Shown one piece after another: positions 43,993-53,621 of a DNA stretch of 64,000 nt (position 1 is its first letter; each line of letters starts with the position of its first letter). The notes under the pieces are model-generated. The model was not told where the DNA came from. It saw only the letters and a list, made by a program, of their open reading frames with translations, and did not search any database. Source of the DNA: Candidatus Zixiibacteriota bacterium (lineage in GTDB: Bacteria; Zixibacteria; MSB-5A5; GN15; JACZUZ01); contig JAJRPM010000002.1 of the NCBI GenBank assembly GCA_024280775.1, positions 241,804-305,803 of the forward strand, written 5' to 3'. The position numbers were made by a program, and so were the translations under genes.

Positions 43993-46086
43993 TTATTGCG
44001 CCAAAATTTCCCACAGCCCTTTGACTAACATCGCGAAACCTATTAACCCCAGTGTCGGTATTTTCCAACTATATGAACTGAGTATATCAGATTCCTCTTT
44101 GTCAGATATGTAGAAGAGACCGCTCCCTGAATGTCTTCCGATTACAATACTTTCATGGAGAGGGTCGGATTCAATGCGCTCTTTCAGTATCTGATTATCT
44201 AAGTCTACTTTAGCCACCGCCCATTCTTCAAAGGAGATATTCCCATCTCCATCTGCGTCATATTGTTTCAGCAACCCAGAGTCGGCTTTCAGCGCTTTTA
44301 ATCGCTGGCGATATTCCTCTCTCTGAGCTTGCGGCGCTTTTGCGGTAGGGCGAGCGAATCCCAGGATGTATAGCTCTGCGCCTTCGGGAATGACGGTTTC
44401 GATAATTCTGCGATTCGGCTGTGAGGCGGCGCCGGAGATCATCTCTGAGAAGCTGGAGCTGTATTCGTTGGTTTGAGCGCCAGATATTATGGCGCCTGTG
44501 GGGTCCACCAAGGCTTTTCCTGTTGTGTCCTCAATATAGAAGGGGATTCGGCCGGAGTCGCCGCGATTTATGACACGCCAGTTTTCTGTCTGGGCTCCCG
44601 AGGCAAGGGTTTGGGTGGTGCGTTCGAGAACTCGATAGTTGTAGTAAATACAATCCACCAAGCTGTGTGGAGCTTTGAGCGCATACTTGCGCTTGGCCAT
44701 TCCTTTAACTTCGACTATTCCCATGGGCATAGAACGAATCTTCGAGGTCGGGATACGTGATATTTCCCCCTTGCGACGCGCAAAGACAATGCTGGCATTG
44801 AACATAGCCAGTCCAATTGGTAGAAAGCTCCAGTACATACTAAAGGTAGTGTTTGAGGACATAGAAACTGACGCCAAGAATATCGACAATACAACGCATG
44901 TGATAACAAAGGGTGGTGGGCCGAAGCGCTGGATGTCCATGGACATATTCTGGAGTCCATTTTTTAGGTAGTCGGAATCGCTTTGTTTGGGTGGAGCGGG
45001 AAGCGGTGAAGATTGTGAGACTTGAGGAGACTTGTGAGCTTGGTTGTGGTTTTTTGCGGCTTGGGGTTCCCGGGTCTTACCAATGGGTTCCGTTTGCATG
45101 ACTCCGCCACTACCTAGGATTCCGGTTTGGGTCAAAGTTTCTGCGATTTGAAACACTGGATTGGATGGTGATTGCAGAGTTGTAGCAATTGAACTTGGTC
45201 TTTTGGGTGTGAAGAATCCTTGCTTGTGAGCTAAGGTGACGAGCTTTGCGTAGAGGGTAAAGAGCTTTTGGGTATCCGGTTTGGTTTTTGGTTTTGAAGC
45301 TAGCGGGCCCAAAGGTAGTGTTTTTTGTCCAAAGTCTGTGTTTATGAACGTTTTGCTACTTTCATCAAGACCCCCTAAATATCCAACAAGGGAAATGTAG
45401 TTTTGCGCCAGAGACAAAGTGAGTTTCTCACCTAGAAATTCGTAGTTGAACATTGTTGCGTCAATGAAAACTGTTGCGGAAGTCGATTCATCGATTAACA
45501 TTAGTCCTGGCTTTTGCTTACTGAGGTCATTGACTCGCTCTAGTGACGAGGTGTTAAGACCTGAAGTCTCGCCGTAGAGAGACGCCATCAGGTTTCTGCT
45601 TGTCCCGTATTGTTCGGGATCCAATGACCCTGTGACTATCAGGAATTGAGAGGCGCTATTCCACTGTAGAAGTTCTGCTCCATTTATATCGAGAAACGTG
45701 ATAGAACCATTGGCGCCGCTATCTTTTCGGACTGTTACAGCGCGCTTGTAGTTGTTGGTGTCAGTTAGCTCGTTCTTCCGGACAAGCGCGGCCTGATAGC
45801 CTGCGTCAGTTAGTCTAGTAGTTATTTCTTGGAGATGCTGAATATCACTGCCGGAGCAGAGAATGTCCATCACGGAGCCGGTGAGCTTTTGACGAATGGT
45901 GTAGTTGTCGAGTCCGGTGATTTCACTTACTTTATTGACTTGATTGGCAATCTCAGTGGCGAGAGTGGTTATGGGATATATCAAAACCAGGGCGTCACTG
46001 TAGCCTGCGACACTTGATTCAGCTACACTTTGGGTGTGCGACAATCGAGCAGAGTTCCCTGATGTATGTGAGGAGCTGGTGTTCAA
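43993..46086 (-). CDS. GIDE-domain-like membrane protein with an EF-hand and a novel N-terminal half
   Basis: Up to 697 residues; the frame opens at a TTG, so the true start is uncertain. The N-terminal ~380 residues are soluble and unrecognised. A membrane pair follows (about 390-440: PPFVITCVVLSIFLASVS, YWSFLPIGLAMFNASIVFA), then a GIDE-like domain (MGIVEVKGMAKRKYAL ... YNYRVLERTT ... GRIPFYIEDTTGKALVDP ... VIPEGAELYILGFA). A canonical EF-hand loop DADGDGNISFEE is inserted before the last membrane helix (LGLIGFAMLVKGLWEIL). Bacterial GIDE-like proteins typically pair with LemA. The Ca-binding insert is unusual. Confidence 0.75.
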   Translation of the reverse strand: MNTSSSHTSGNSARLSHTQSVAESSVAGYSDALVLIYPITTLATEIANQVNKVSEITGLDNYTIRQKLTGSVMDILCSGSDIQHLQEITTRLTDAGYQAALVRKNELTDTNNYKRAVTVRKDSGANGSITFLDINGAELLQWNSASQFLIVTGSLDPEQYGTSRNLMASLYGETSGLNTSSLERVNDLSKQKPGLMLIDESTSATVFIDATMFNYEFLGEKLTLSLAQNYISLVGYLGGLDESSKTFINTDFGQKTLPLGPLASKPKTKPDTQKLFTLYAKLVTLAHKQGFFTPKRPSSIATTLQSPSNPVFQIAETLTQTGILGSGGVMQTEPIGKTREPQAAKNHNQAHKSPQVSQSSPLPAPPKQSDSDYLKNGLQNMSMDIQRFGPPPFVITCVVLSIFLASVSMSSNTTFSMYWSFLPIGLAMFNASIVFARRKGEISRIPTSKIRSMPMGIVEVKGMAKRKYALKAPHSLVDCIYYNYRVLERTTQTLASGAQTENWRVINRGDSGRIPFYIEDTTGKALVDPTGAIISGAQTNEYSSSFSEMISGAASQPNRRIIETVIPEGAELYILGFARPTAKAPQAQREEYRQRLKALKADSGLLKQYDADGDGNISFEEWAVAKVDLDNQILKERIESDPLHESIVIGRHSGSGLFYISDKEESDILSSYSWKIPTLGLIGFAMLVKGLWEILAQ

Positions 46087-46120
46087 GACGTTGACCCATT
46101 ATTTTTTGTTCGGTCGAACG

Positions 46121-47149
46121 TTAATTGCCGGTTGTGCCGCAAATTGGACCAGTCTGTCCCTGGAAGATGTGGGCTATCATGAGTGTCAGGTCAGTAATGT
46201 TGGTAGCGCCGTCAGCGTTTACGTCGGATTCGTCAAGGCAAGCAGGAGCAGGCCCACCGGAAAATAGCCGCTCTATCATAAAAGTGATGTCAGCTATATT
46301 CTGGCTACCATCATGGTTCGCATCACCGGCAACCTGACAACAACCAACAAGTTCACTAACTGTACCCGATGTAAATAGCAGTATTCGTCCGTCAAAACCG
46401 AAGCATGTCGCGCTATTAGTGGTGGAATTATAGCATGGATCTGTGGTTGGGTATATCGATTGATGTACTGACAGATTATCACCAATATCGACATATCCTA
46501 AAGTTGTGTCCCAAATATTATAGGAAACACAAGGAACCTGGAAACTGTCGGTTACCAGTGAAAGCCCCCACGCCGGGTCAGATATTGTGGCAAAGAAGAA
46601 ACCTATGAAAAACGGCGCATCGACGACCTGTGGAGTATCCAAAGAGATGGTTACATCATAGAGCCCACCAGTGGGGAAGACGATATCGGTGAGCGCGCCC
46701 AGGTAAAGCATATTCCCTGGCACCGGGCAACCCGGTAGGAAGTTGAGATCAACTTCCTCTATATCAATAGCTATTGTCAGAGTTGCGGGGGCGGCAATTT
46801 GAAGAACGAAATGTACGGCCTCAACAGTATAAGGGTAAGCGCCACCGCAAAGAGCGACCGGATCTTGATAGGATTTATAGAGTTCATTGCCGAGTATCCA
46901 ATTGTCGATGGCCCAGACCGCGCCTGAGTCGTGGCGAGAAACACATTGAATGGCGGTAGCCAGGTCTGAGGGCGCGCCGATAGTTTGGGAGCCGTCAGGG
47001 GCTATGTTGATGCTAGTAACTGACGGATTAGTGATTCGCCTTATTGTCGCATTCTGTTTTTGTGCGGCCTCAGTTGACGTTGCGCATAGCGCCAGCGCGA
47101 AGATAAGAATTGCTCGTTTCACGAATTGATAGTTGTTGAATGATTGCAT
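46121..47149 (-). CDS. Secreted protein of unknown function with dockerin-like tail
   Basis: 342 residues. Signal peptide (RAILIFALALCATSTEA). The central ~240 residues are beta-rich (TLTIAIDIEEVDLNFLPGCPV, YDVTISLDTPQVVDAPFFIGFFFA) and have the look of a jelly-roll or choice-of-anchor domain. The C-terminal ~70 residues are the double dockerin-like module: CCQVAGDANHDGSQNIADIT, FMIERLFSGGPAPAC, ADGATNITDLTLMIAHIF, ending CGTTGN. No catalytic motif. It ends 34 bp upstream of the GIDE-like gene on the same strand. Confidence 0.82.
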   Translation of the reverse strand: MQSFNNYQFVKRAILIFALALCATSTEAAQKQNATIRRITNPSVTSINIAPDGSQTIGAPSDLATAIQCVSRHDSGAVWAIDNWILGNELYKSYQDPVALCGGAYPYTVEAVHFVLQIAAPATLTIAIDIEEVDLNFLPGCPVPGNMLYLGALTDIVFPTGGLYDVTISLDTPQVVDAPFFIGFFFATISDPAWGLSLVTDSFQVPCVSYNIWDTTLGYVDIGDNLSVHQSIYPTTDPCYNSTTNSATCFGFDGRILLFTSGTVSELVGCCQVAGDANHDGSQNIADITFMIERLFSGGPAPACLDESDVNADGATNITDLTLMIAHIFQGQTGPICGTTGN

Positions 47150-47379
47150 GAACGACTCCCATTGTCTCTCGGTGGCGTTGTTATATACCAGAGAGGATTA
47201 GCGCTGTATTACTAATAGTAACTTGTTGTACTCCTTTCTGTTTTATCGAACAAATAGAGGTAAGTCTTAACAATTGGAAGTTAGTATGGAAGTAGCCGCT
47301 CCATATTGAAACAGGTAATGTTCTGTGTTTCAAATCAGAATACAGATGCACTGGTTAGGAGCGATAATTCAGGTAAAAC

Positions 47380-48768
47380 CTAGGCGCCGGTTGTTCCGCA
47401 AACTGGGGCGGGCCCGCCTGAGAAGATTCTAGCTATCATGAAAGTCACATCAGATATATTGAATGTATTGTCACCATTTGCGTCGATTGCATCCTGACAT
47501 GCCGCCGCCGGACCACCGGAGAAAATTCTGGCAATTGCGAATGTTACGTCAGAGATATTGAATGACCCGTCATGGGTTGCGTCACCAGCTACTACACAAC
47601 AACCGGCGCCACATATTGCGGGCGCTCCAACTGGCACAATTTTCATGACCTGACCGCCGAGTTGTACGACATACAGTTCTCCGAGTCCGTCTGTTCCAAA
47701 TGATGAAACCAGAGCGCTGTTGAAACGTAGCTGAAAATCCAGGACAGAGCCGGTTGTGTAGTCGAATGACCACACTTCGCCGGTGCAGAAATCCGCATAG
47801 AAGTACACACCGTCGAGCGCCGGGATTGCGCAGCCGCGGTATACATAGCCGCCAGTGACAGAACAACGTCCTGCGCTGTGAGTGTACTCTTGAATCGGCG
47901 GCGTCGTGATACCCAAAGGGTCACAGTTGACGGTAGGGTTGAAGCAATGGTCGCCTTCAGTTAGTCGCCAGCCCCAGTTTATTCCACCAGTGGAAGCGGC
48001 TGGTTCGAAGTCTATTTCCTCCCATAGTCCCTGTCCAACATCGCCTATGTACATATCACCTGTTGCCGGATCAAAGCTGAAACGCCACGGGTTGCGTACG
48101 CCCATTGCCCAGATTTCCGGTAGAGTATCCACGGCTCCGACGAATGGATTGTCATTTGGTATTGTGTAGGGAAGCGCTCCGTCGACGTCGATGCGTAATA
48201 TCTTTCCCAGCCAGGTAGTGGGGTCTTGTCCATTACCTATTGTGCCATGCAAGTCATTGAAGCCGCCACCGTCGCCAAGACCAATGTAAAGGTAGCCGTC
48301 ATTGGGCCCGAAGGCTATCATTCCGCCATTGTGATTGGCTTCGGGCTGTGGGAGGACAAGGATAGTGGTTTCATTGGCGCCGTCAGCAAAGTCCGGACTG
48401 CTGTCGATTCCATAGCGCGCTACAACAGTTGCGCCACTAAGAGCGGCGGTGTAGTAGACATAGAAGAAAGGCGTTGCGGGGAAGTTCGGATGGAAGGCCA
48501 TGCCGAGCAGGCCTTGTTCTCCGCCGAAGGCAATCCTGTTGGAGAGGTTCATGAATACGGCAAAGAACACTCCATCTTTGTAGAGCTTGATGGCTCCTGA
48601 CTGTTCGACAATGTAGACACGCGAAGAATCGCCTTGCGGGGCGGTTACGAATATTGGGTCTGAAAGGCCTGAGGCAAAGGTCTGCAAAGCCACGGTTTGA
48701 GCATCGATAGCTTGGGAAGCCATTGACCACGTTAGCATTACGGCTACTACTACAAGTATACGTTTCAT
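47380..48768 (-). CDS. Secreted PQQ-type (aldose) sugar dehydrogenase with dockerin-like tail
   Basis: 462 residues with signal peptide (MKRILVVVAVMLTWSMASQA). The body is the glucose/sorbosone dehydrogenase beta-propeller: LSDPIFVTAPQGDSSRVYIVEQ, GEQGLLGMAFHPNF, NHNGGMIAFGPNDGYLYIG with GDGG, and WAMGVRNPWRFSFDP with GDMYIGDVGQ. These are the PQQ and Ca-binding segments of the soluble GDH/Asd family. The C-terminus is the double dockerin-like module ending CGTTGA. It would oxidise aldoses outside the cell while tethered by its tail. It is the last clearly host-like gene before the AT-rich island. Confidence 0.88.
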   Translation of the reverse strand: MKRILVVVAVMLTWSMASQAIDAQTVALQTFASGLSDPIFVTAPQGDSSRVYIVEQSGAIKLYKDGVFFAVFMNLSNRIAFGGEQGLLGMAFHPNFPATPFFYVYYTAALSGATVVARYGIDSSPDFADGANETTILVLPQPEANHNGGMIAFGPNDGYLYIGLGDGGGFNDLHGTIGNGQDPTTWLGKILRIDVDGALPYTIPNDNPFVGAVDTLPEIWAMGVRNPWRFSFDPATGDMYIGDVGQGLWEEIDFEPAASTGGINWGWRLTEGDHCFNPTVNCDPLGITTPPIQEYTHSAGRCSVTGGYVYRGCAIPALDGVYFYADFCTGEVWSFDYTTGSVLDFQLRFNSALVSSFGTDGLGELYVVQLGGQVMKIVPVGAPAICGAGCCVVAGDATHDGSFNISDVTFAIARIFSGGPAAACQDAIDANGDNTFNISDVTFMIARIFSGGPAPVCGTTGA

Positions 48769-48955
48769 AGATATTCCTAGTCACGGCGCCAGAATATGCG
48801 AGCCGATTGTTAGTGTAAAGGAGATGCTGGTTGTAAGCTTTTGGTTACGCCCGGTATGTTTGGTGGCGTTTTTGCAATGTAACTCCAGGCGTTGACGGAA
48901 GCCAGTGGTTTCTTTGAGAAAATGAGAGCGAGTTGGTAGCGTGAGGGCCTGTTGA

Positions 48956-51563
48956 AATGGGTTCGTTTCGCTCGAAAGCTGGGAGGCCTCTATAATTGAT
49001 ACGCCACTTTTGCAGAGACTAAGATATATCCGTCAGCTCGGATTGTCATATCTCATATATCCTACATTGGGGTATAGTCGATTCGAGCATACCATAGGTG
49101 TTCGAGCAGGCCTTGAAAAGGTTCTTGGAACACTTCGAGATAACATGACCATGCGACAGGATAGACCAAACCTACTACCCACAGATGGGCAAGTCGTGCG
49201 AATTAGGCTCGCATCCCTTTGTCACGATATTGGACACTGCTGTTTCAGTCACGTTTCAGAATCTATAATAACGTCCCTTGGTGGGGATGACACATACCCA
49301 TCTGCAAGAACAATCCAAGAAAAGTTTGCAGATTTTGCAGGGAGACATATCCCAATATCCGAAATTCTGTCTGTCGCAATTCTGACCAGTGAACCATTTG
49401 TAACTTTCATTCGCTCAATTGGTATCCCCGGCGCAACTACAGAAGCATCTACGAGACAAATGACACATGATGTAGCGCATCTAATCTTAGGACTACCGAT
49501 ACCCAACGATCCTCATTCGCTATTTCTTGCACAACTCTTGAATAGTGGGCTGGACGTAGACAAATTGGATTATATGCTTCGAGAGTCGTTACTTTCTGGG
49601 ATCAGTTTGGGCATATCCCTTGAATGGCTTCTTAAGAAACTCGTTGTTTTGTCGCTTCCGGCCAATCAGCTTCCACATGGATTGCGTTCGCGAATTCGTG
49701 GATTTCAGCAGGATGAACACTTTGCGGTACTTGCTCTGGAAAGGGGGGGGGCAATTCGCGTTCGAGGAATTCTGTGTAGCCAGACTTACCCTGCACGAGA
49801 AAATATATCTGCACAGAAAAGTACGCGCCGCAGAAGCTCAATTTATCTCCTTCCTGAGGGAGTTGTCGCTAAAAGTATCAGGATATCACGAAGTCCACAG
49901 ATGGCTGTATTTGAAAGAGTCCATGCTTGAATACCCAGAGCAGGAATTCCCTTTGATCGAAGGCCCAGACCTCTTTAATCAATACAAACCCAGAACTCCA
50001 CGAACCCTAGGCTACAAGAGCTTACTGCGCCGTGACTTACTCTCTCGGGCCTATGCGTTTGGAGCATACAATTCTATTAGCGATCCAATTGACAGGCATG
50101 ATAGCGACAGAGGAGTGTACCGACTACTCCGTATGTCCAGAAACACTCCCGAAATTATAGTAACCACAATTAGGCGATGCCTATCCGAAATCCTTGCAAC
50201 TCTCAACATTACCCAATTCAAAACAAGTGATGTTGACATTATAGTCGATGCCCCTCGTTTGTCGACTATACAACAAGGTCATGACACAGTGTATATCGAA
50301 CACTCATCAAAACAACAGATTTGCTGGACGATGCCCGTTGATAAGCTAGAAGACAATTATCAAACAAATCGATCCGTTTGTTATATCTTTTCTAAGAAAG
50401 AGCATCTTCCATACGTACTCTTATCGGCTGAACTAACAGCATGGCAGTTGCAAAAAGTTATTTGTGTTCAGGAAGACCTGATTAGTGATTTTACGATTAC
50501 AGAGGCCCAAGCCATCAAAATGCAACTAGATGACAGAGGTTTCTATGACGAATTCCGAATGCTAAAGCCGCTATCAGAATTTCTCAATACTGTGGATGCA
50601 CAGTCAGCAATTATAAAAATTGCCGAATCACTTGCACCATTCGAATCACATTCGAAGACTAGGGTAAGTCCTGCGAGTGTGGTATCTTATGTTTCACAGT
50701 TTCCGGCAGAGCTTCAGGAAGTTGCGCTGGAATGGCTTCAACATCTTCAAATAGTCAGACCAGATACTGAATTCAAGAGACTCTTACCTTCGGTATTTAC
50801 AAATATGCTTCCACCAGACTGCAAGAGCATTGGATTTTCTCCATTAGGTGCATCTACTGATAGCGCGTCTCGTATCTCATACGACCTCCGAAACATTCAG
50901 GATGATATCTCGGATGACATTCGACTGTCTCAAGTGATATTGCCGCAGGCACTAGGCATGAAACTCGATGCATATGTATTATACGACGACAACTCAAATA
51001 CTGGTCGACAAGCTCTCAGCATCTTCTCCGAATGGACTGGAATGCCCCTCCCTCAAGGTGTGAAACTTGATGAGGAGCATGTCCAAAAACTTCGTGATGA
51101 TTTGATTGATGAATTCAAAACGAAGAATGTGATTATTGTATTTAGCGTTGCAACAGAATATGCTCTTGTAAATATTAGCAACGTGTTACATGATGAGTTA
51201 GGATTCAAAGAATCAAAGTGCAATTGCATTCAGTCAATGACACTCTTGGAGCGAAACAAGATTTTCAGTGGTCCAGATTCTCCATTTCAACATAGAGATA
51301 AGACGAAGCTCCGAGATTTTCTTTTGAAAATAGGTACTGAACTTTTCATTTCAGAAGGCAAATCTGAAGAGATTGCCACTAGGCGGGCGCTAGGAGTCAG
51401 CGGAACTGAGGCGATGGTAGTGTTTCCTTACAACGTGCCAACTATGACCATTGCTCCTCTTTGGATAAAGGGAGAGTGTAGCCAAGGTGACTGGATACCG
51501 TTAGTAGCTCGTCGACGACGACAAGATCACAAGACAGGGGCGTTTGTTGACGAAGATGCGTGA
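48956..51563 (+). CDS. HD-domain dNTPase-like protein fused to a PRTase-like domain; frame broken at a G9 run
   Basis: Two overlapping frames read as one gene of ~868 codons. The first runs from ATG 48956 (ASIIDTPLLQRLRYIRQLGL, typical start of SAMHD1/dGTPase-type HD proteins) with RFEHTIGV, LCHDIGHCCFSH and LDVDKLDYM, the H...HD...D metal site. It is lost at nine G (49743-49751). The second frame continues the family pattern exactly after the run (QFAFEEFCVARLTLHEKIYLHRKVRAAE). With eight G the two join seamlessly. A ~300-residue middle region of unknown fold follows, then a phosphoribosyltransferase-like end: LYDDNSNTGRQALSIF (PRPP-loop like) and VVFPYNVPTMTIAPLW, resembling PRTase domains of conflict systems. 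The usual DPVHG opening is missing. Probable anti-phage role. Confidence 0.7.
49743..49751 (+). repeat. G9 homopolymer within the HD gene
   Basis: Nine consecutive G. Eight (or eleven) would restore one frame through the HD and PRTase parts; nine gives a truncated ~324-residue product ending at 49930. It is either a contingency tract that switches the gene by slipped-strand mispairing, or a sequencing/assembly error. Confidence 0.8.
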
Positions 51564-52286
51564 TTCAAGAGTTGATGGCACCGACCTCTATGGTCACTTA
51601 CCATATTCTTTTACCTATACATGAAGAATTGCTGATTATGTGTTCGACATAATTGCAACTACAAAACCAGATTACTTGGAAGAAATGAAACTCTATATTT
51701 TTGTAGGTGCATTGTAGTAGTAGTCTGCCCCTGAGCACAAGAGGGCACCTCAACTTGAGATATTCGCAAACTCTCAGGTTGCCCTGGCTTTCCAGACAGT
51801 AATATTGTGTTTACTTCCCCACCTTGCAGGATCTGGATATGTTTAGAAGAACAAGAATTCGTTCCGTCACACGATCACACGATTTATGCAGTCCGCTTCT
51901 TTGGTGTATCACCATTACGACCCAACTCATGCCTGTATTCAGGTTAACAATTCTGACTATCACAGCAAACTCGCCATCTATGTGGTGGGATTACAGAGTT
52001 TACCGAAAAAGCCGAGCACTTTGTTAATCGTTACGTAAACTTCCGTTGCGTCAAGACCGAAACATTTATATACTTTGCCATCGTAGTCTCTGTAAATGGT
52101 GCGTTTTCACGTTATTCGCCCGACTGATGTGACACATTCATTCTCCCCCCGGCGTGAGAGCATTACACTTTTGTCACAACAATGGGGCGTAGAAATAATC
52201 TCATAAGATTTGTGCAATCTCACAGTGCAGGTCCTTGAATCTTCTGACCCATTTGTTCAAGGTGAATTCCTACTCCCCCAAAAGAT
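51564..52286. other. Gene-poor gap between the HD-PRTase gene and the recombinase gene
   Basis: About 720 bp, AT-rich, with no convincing gene. A 62-codon frame (ATG 51838 to 52027) has no ribosome site and an unlikely composition. Hairpins at 51727-51784 and an 8-bp direct repeat (TCACACGA twice, near 51867) are the only structure seen. Confidence 0.5.
51727..51784 (+). other. Pair of mutually exclusive hairpins
   Basis: AACTTGAGA (51752-51760) pairs with TCTCAGGTT (51772-51780) (one G-U), extended by GGGC (51743-51746) with GCCC (51781-51784). The same GGGC can instead pair with an upstream GCCC (51727-51730). This is attenuator- or att-site-like geometry, function unknown. Confidence 0.35.
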
Positions 52287-52344
52287 GAACTAAAAGTTCC
52301 GCGTCTGTCCGAGGCGTAGAACTGAGAGTTCCAATGCCTATAAA
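52287..52344 (+). promoter_or_regulatory. Two GAACT-N3-AGTTC palindromes and a -10-like box before the recombinase gene
   Basis: GAACTAAAAGTTC (52287-52299) and GAACTGAGAGTTC (52319-52331) are 32 bp apart centre to centre, about three helical turns, so a dimeric regulator would sit on the same DNA face. TATAAA (52339-52344) follows directly. The ATG is at 52374. The layout is that of a repressor-operated promoter. Confidence 0.6.
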
Positions 52345-52373
52345 TATATAAACTCAGAAGTACTGAACTTAGC

Positions 52374-53621
52374 ATGTCGAATGAGGATCAGTATACCCGC
52401 AATAAACCCAAACTGCTAAATGACGTTTCGATTTGTAAAGCGAATCGAGAGTTGTTCAAGAAGTTCTTCGACGAGGAAGAATACAAACTGAAGCGGAAAA
52501 ACGGACTTCGCTCCCTCGACGAAAGCTGCTACAAAACATTGTGTACGTATATCCCGCGATTGCGAAATGTCAACCGATGGTTCGCCAATAAGCCCTGGAA
52601 TACCTTGTCCGAAAGTAAAATCAAATCAGTTTATGATGATCTTGAAGATGGCAAGCTGACGGGCTCAAAAGGCAATGTTATCGTAAGCAAGACTGATTAC
52701 TATAACAAAGTATTCAAGAGTCTCCCGTTTGAATTGGCCGGAAAATCGGAGACTGCCAAGCGCGTAATGAAATACCATTATAGCTCTAAGAGTACGTCAG
52801 TTCGTTTCTTTGACGAGGAAACATTCCAGTCAATTGCTCAAGCAACAGATACAATAAAGCAACGACTGCTGTGCTGGCTACAATGGGATTTTGGTGAAAA
52901 TATATTCACTGCGCTCAGATTTCAGAAGCGAGACTTTGTTCAGCAAATCGATCCAGATACTGGGGAGACTGAGTTCAGGGTCATTTTCAACAAAAGCAAA
53001 TTGAAGCGGAGTAGAAAGGAAAGAAGTGAAATTACTAACTTCAAGGAAACGGTTGAGTTACTTGAAATTGTTTTATCTTCTCTAGGAGACAATGACTACC
53101 TGTTCAACTTCGGGCACAGGCAAGCATTGAAGTTTCTGAACAAGGCTACAAAGAAATGTAAAGCCAAATGCATATCCACTGGAGATAGACCAACATGGAA
53201 AGATTTCCGTAGCTCAATGGCGTGCCACCTCCTCAACACTGGTTGGACAACCGATGAGATCAAAGCACGACTCGGACATTCACCGAGTTCAAGAGCGTTG
53301 GACAAGTACGTTAGCTACTTCGCAATCGATAGACACAGGCCAAAGAAAAAAGTAAGCGCGGGGAAAATATCGAGACTTGTTGAGCAAGTCGAAGAAATGA
53401 AACAACGTGAGAGAATTAATCTGAAGCGGTTTGATGCTCAGAATACTGAGTTATCTGAAGTGAAAAGTAAGCTTCAAGAACTAACGTCCGGCGGCGGGAT
53501 TTTGAGAATGTTGCAGAACAGCATCGCCAAAGAGAGAGGCCATTCCTCAGCACATTTTGGAGCGTTAGATGAGAAATTCGATATTGTCTTGAAGAAAATG
53601 AATTCAAAAAAGAGCTCTTGA
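52374..53621 (+). CDS. Divergent tyrosine recombinase-like (integrase) protein
   Basis: 415 residues. A core-binding-like helical N-terminus (~50-130) precedes a catalytic-domain-like region: WLQWDFGENIFTALRFQKRDF (box I), K208/K210 (NKSKLKRS), WKDFRSSMACHLLNTGWT (K276-x-x-R279), LGHSPSSRALDKYVSY (H302, Y312 or Y315). The pattern is closest to archaeal/SSV-like phage integrases. The box I arginine seems replaced by Asn (N176 in GEN), so strand-exchange activity is uncertain. A basic coiled-coil tail (~330-371) is an addition. It marks the region as mobile; a DNA-binding regulator role is the alternative. Confidence 0.75.
   Translation: MSNEDQYTRNKPKLLNDVSICKANRELFKKFFDEEEYKLKRKNGLRSLDESCYKTLCTYIPRLRNVNRWFANKPWNTLSESKIKSVYDDLEDGKLTGSKGNVIVSKTDYYNKVFKSLPFELAGKSETAKRVMKYHYSSKSTSVRFFDEETFQSIAQATDTIKQRLLCWLQWDFGENIFTALRFQKRDFVQQIDPDTGETEFRVIFNKSKLKRSRKERSEITNFKETVELLEIVLSSLGDNDYLFNFGHRQALKFLNKATKKCKAKCISTGDRPTWKDFRSSMACHLLNTGWTTDEIKARLGHSPSSRALDKYVSYFAIDRHRPKKKVSAGKISRLVEQVEEMKQRERINLKRFDAQNTELSEVKSKLQELTSGGGILRMLQNSIAKERGHSSAHFGALDEKFDIVLKKMNSKKSS

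Noticed and set aside
51838..52027. 62-codon frame in the island gap
   Set aside because: No ribosome site, Arg/Cys/Trp-heavy composition, no resemblance to any family.
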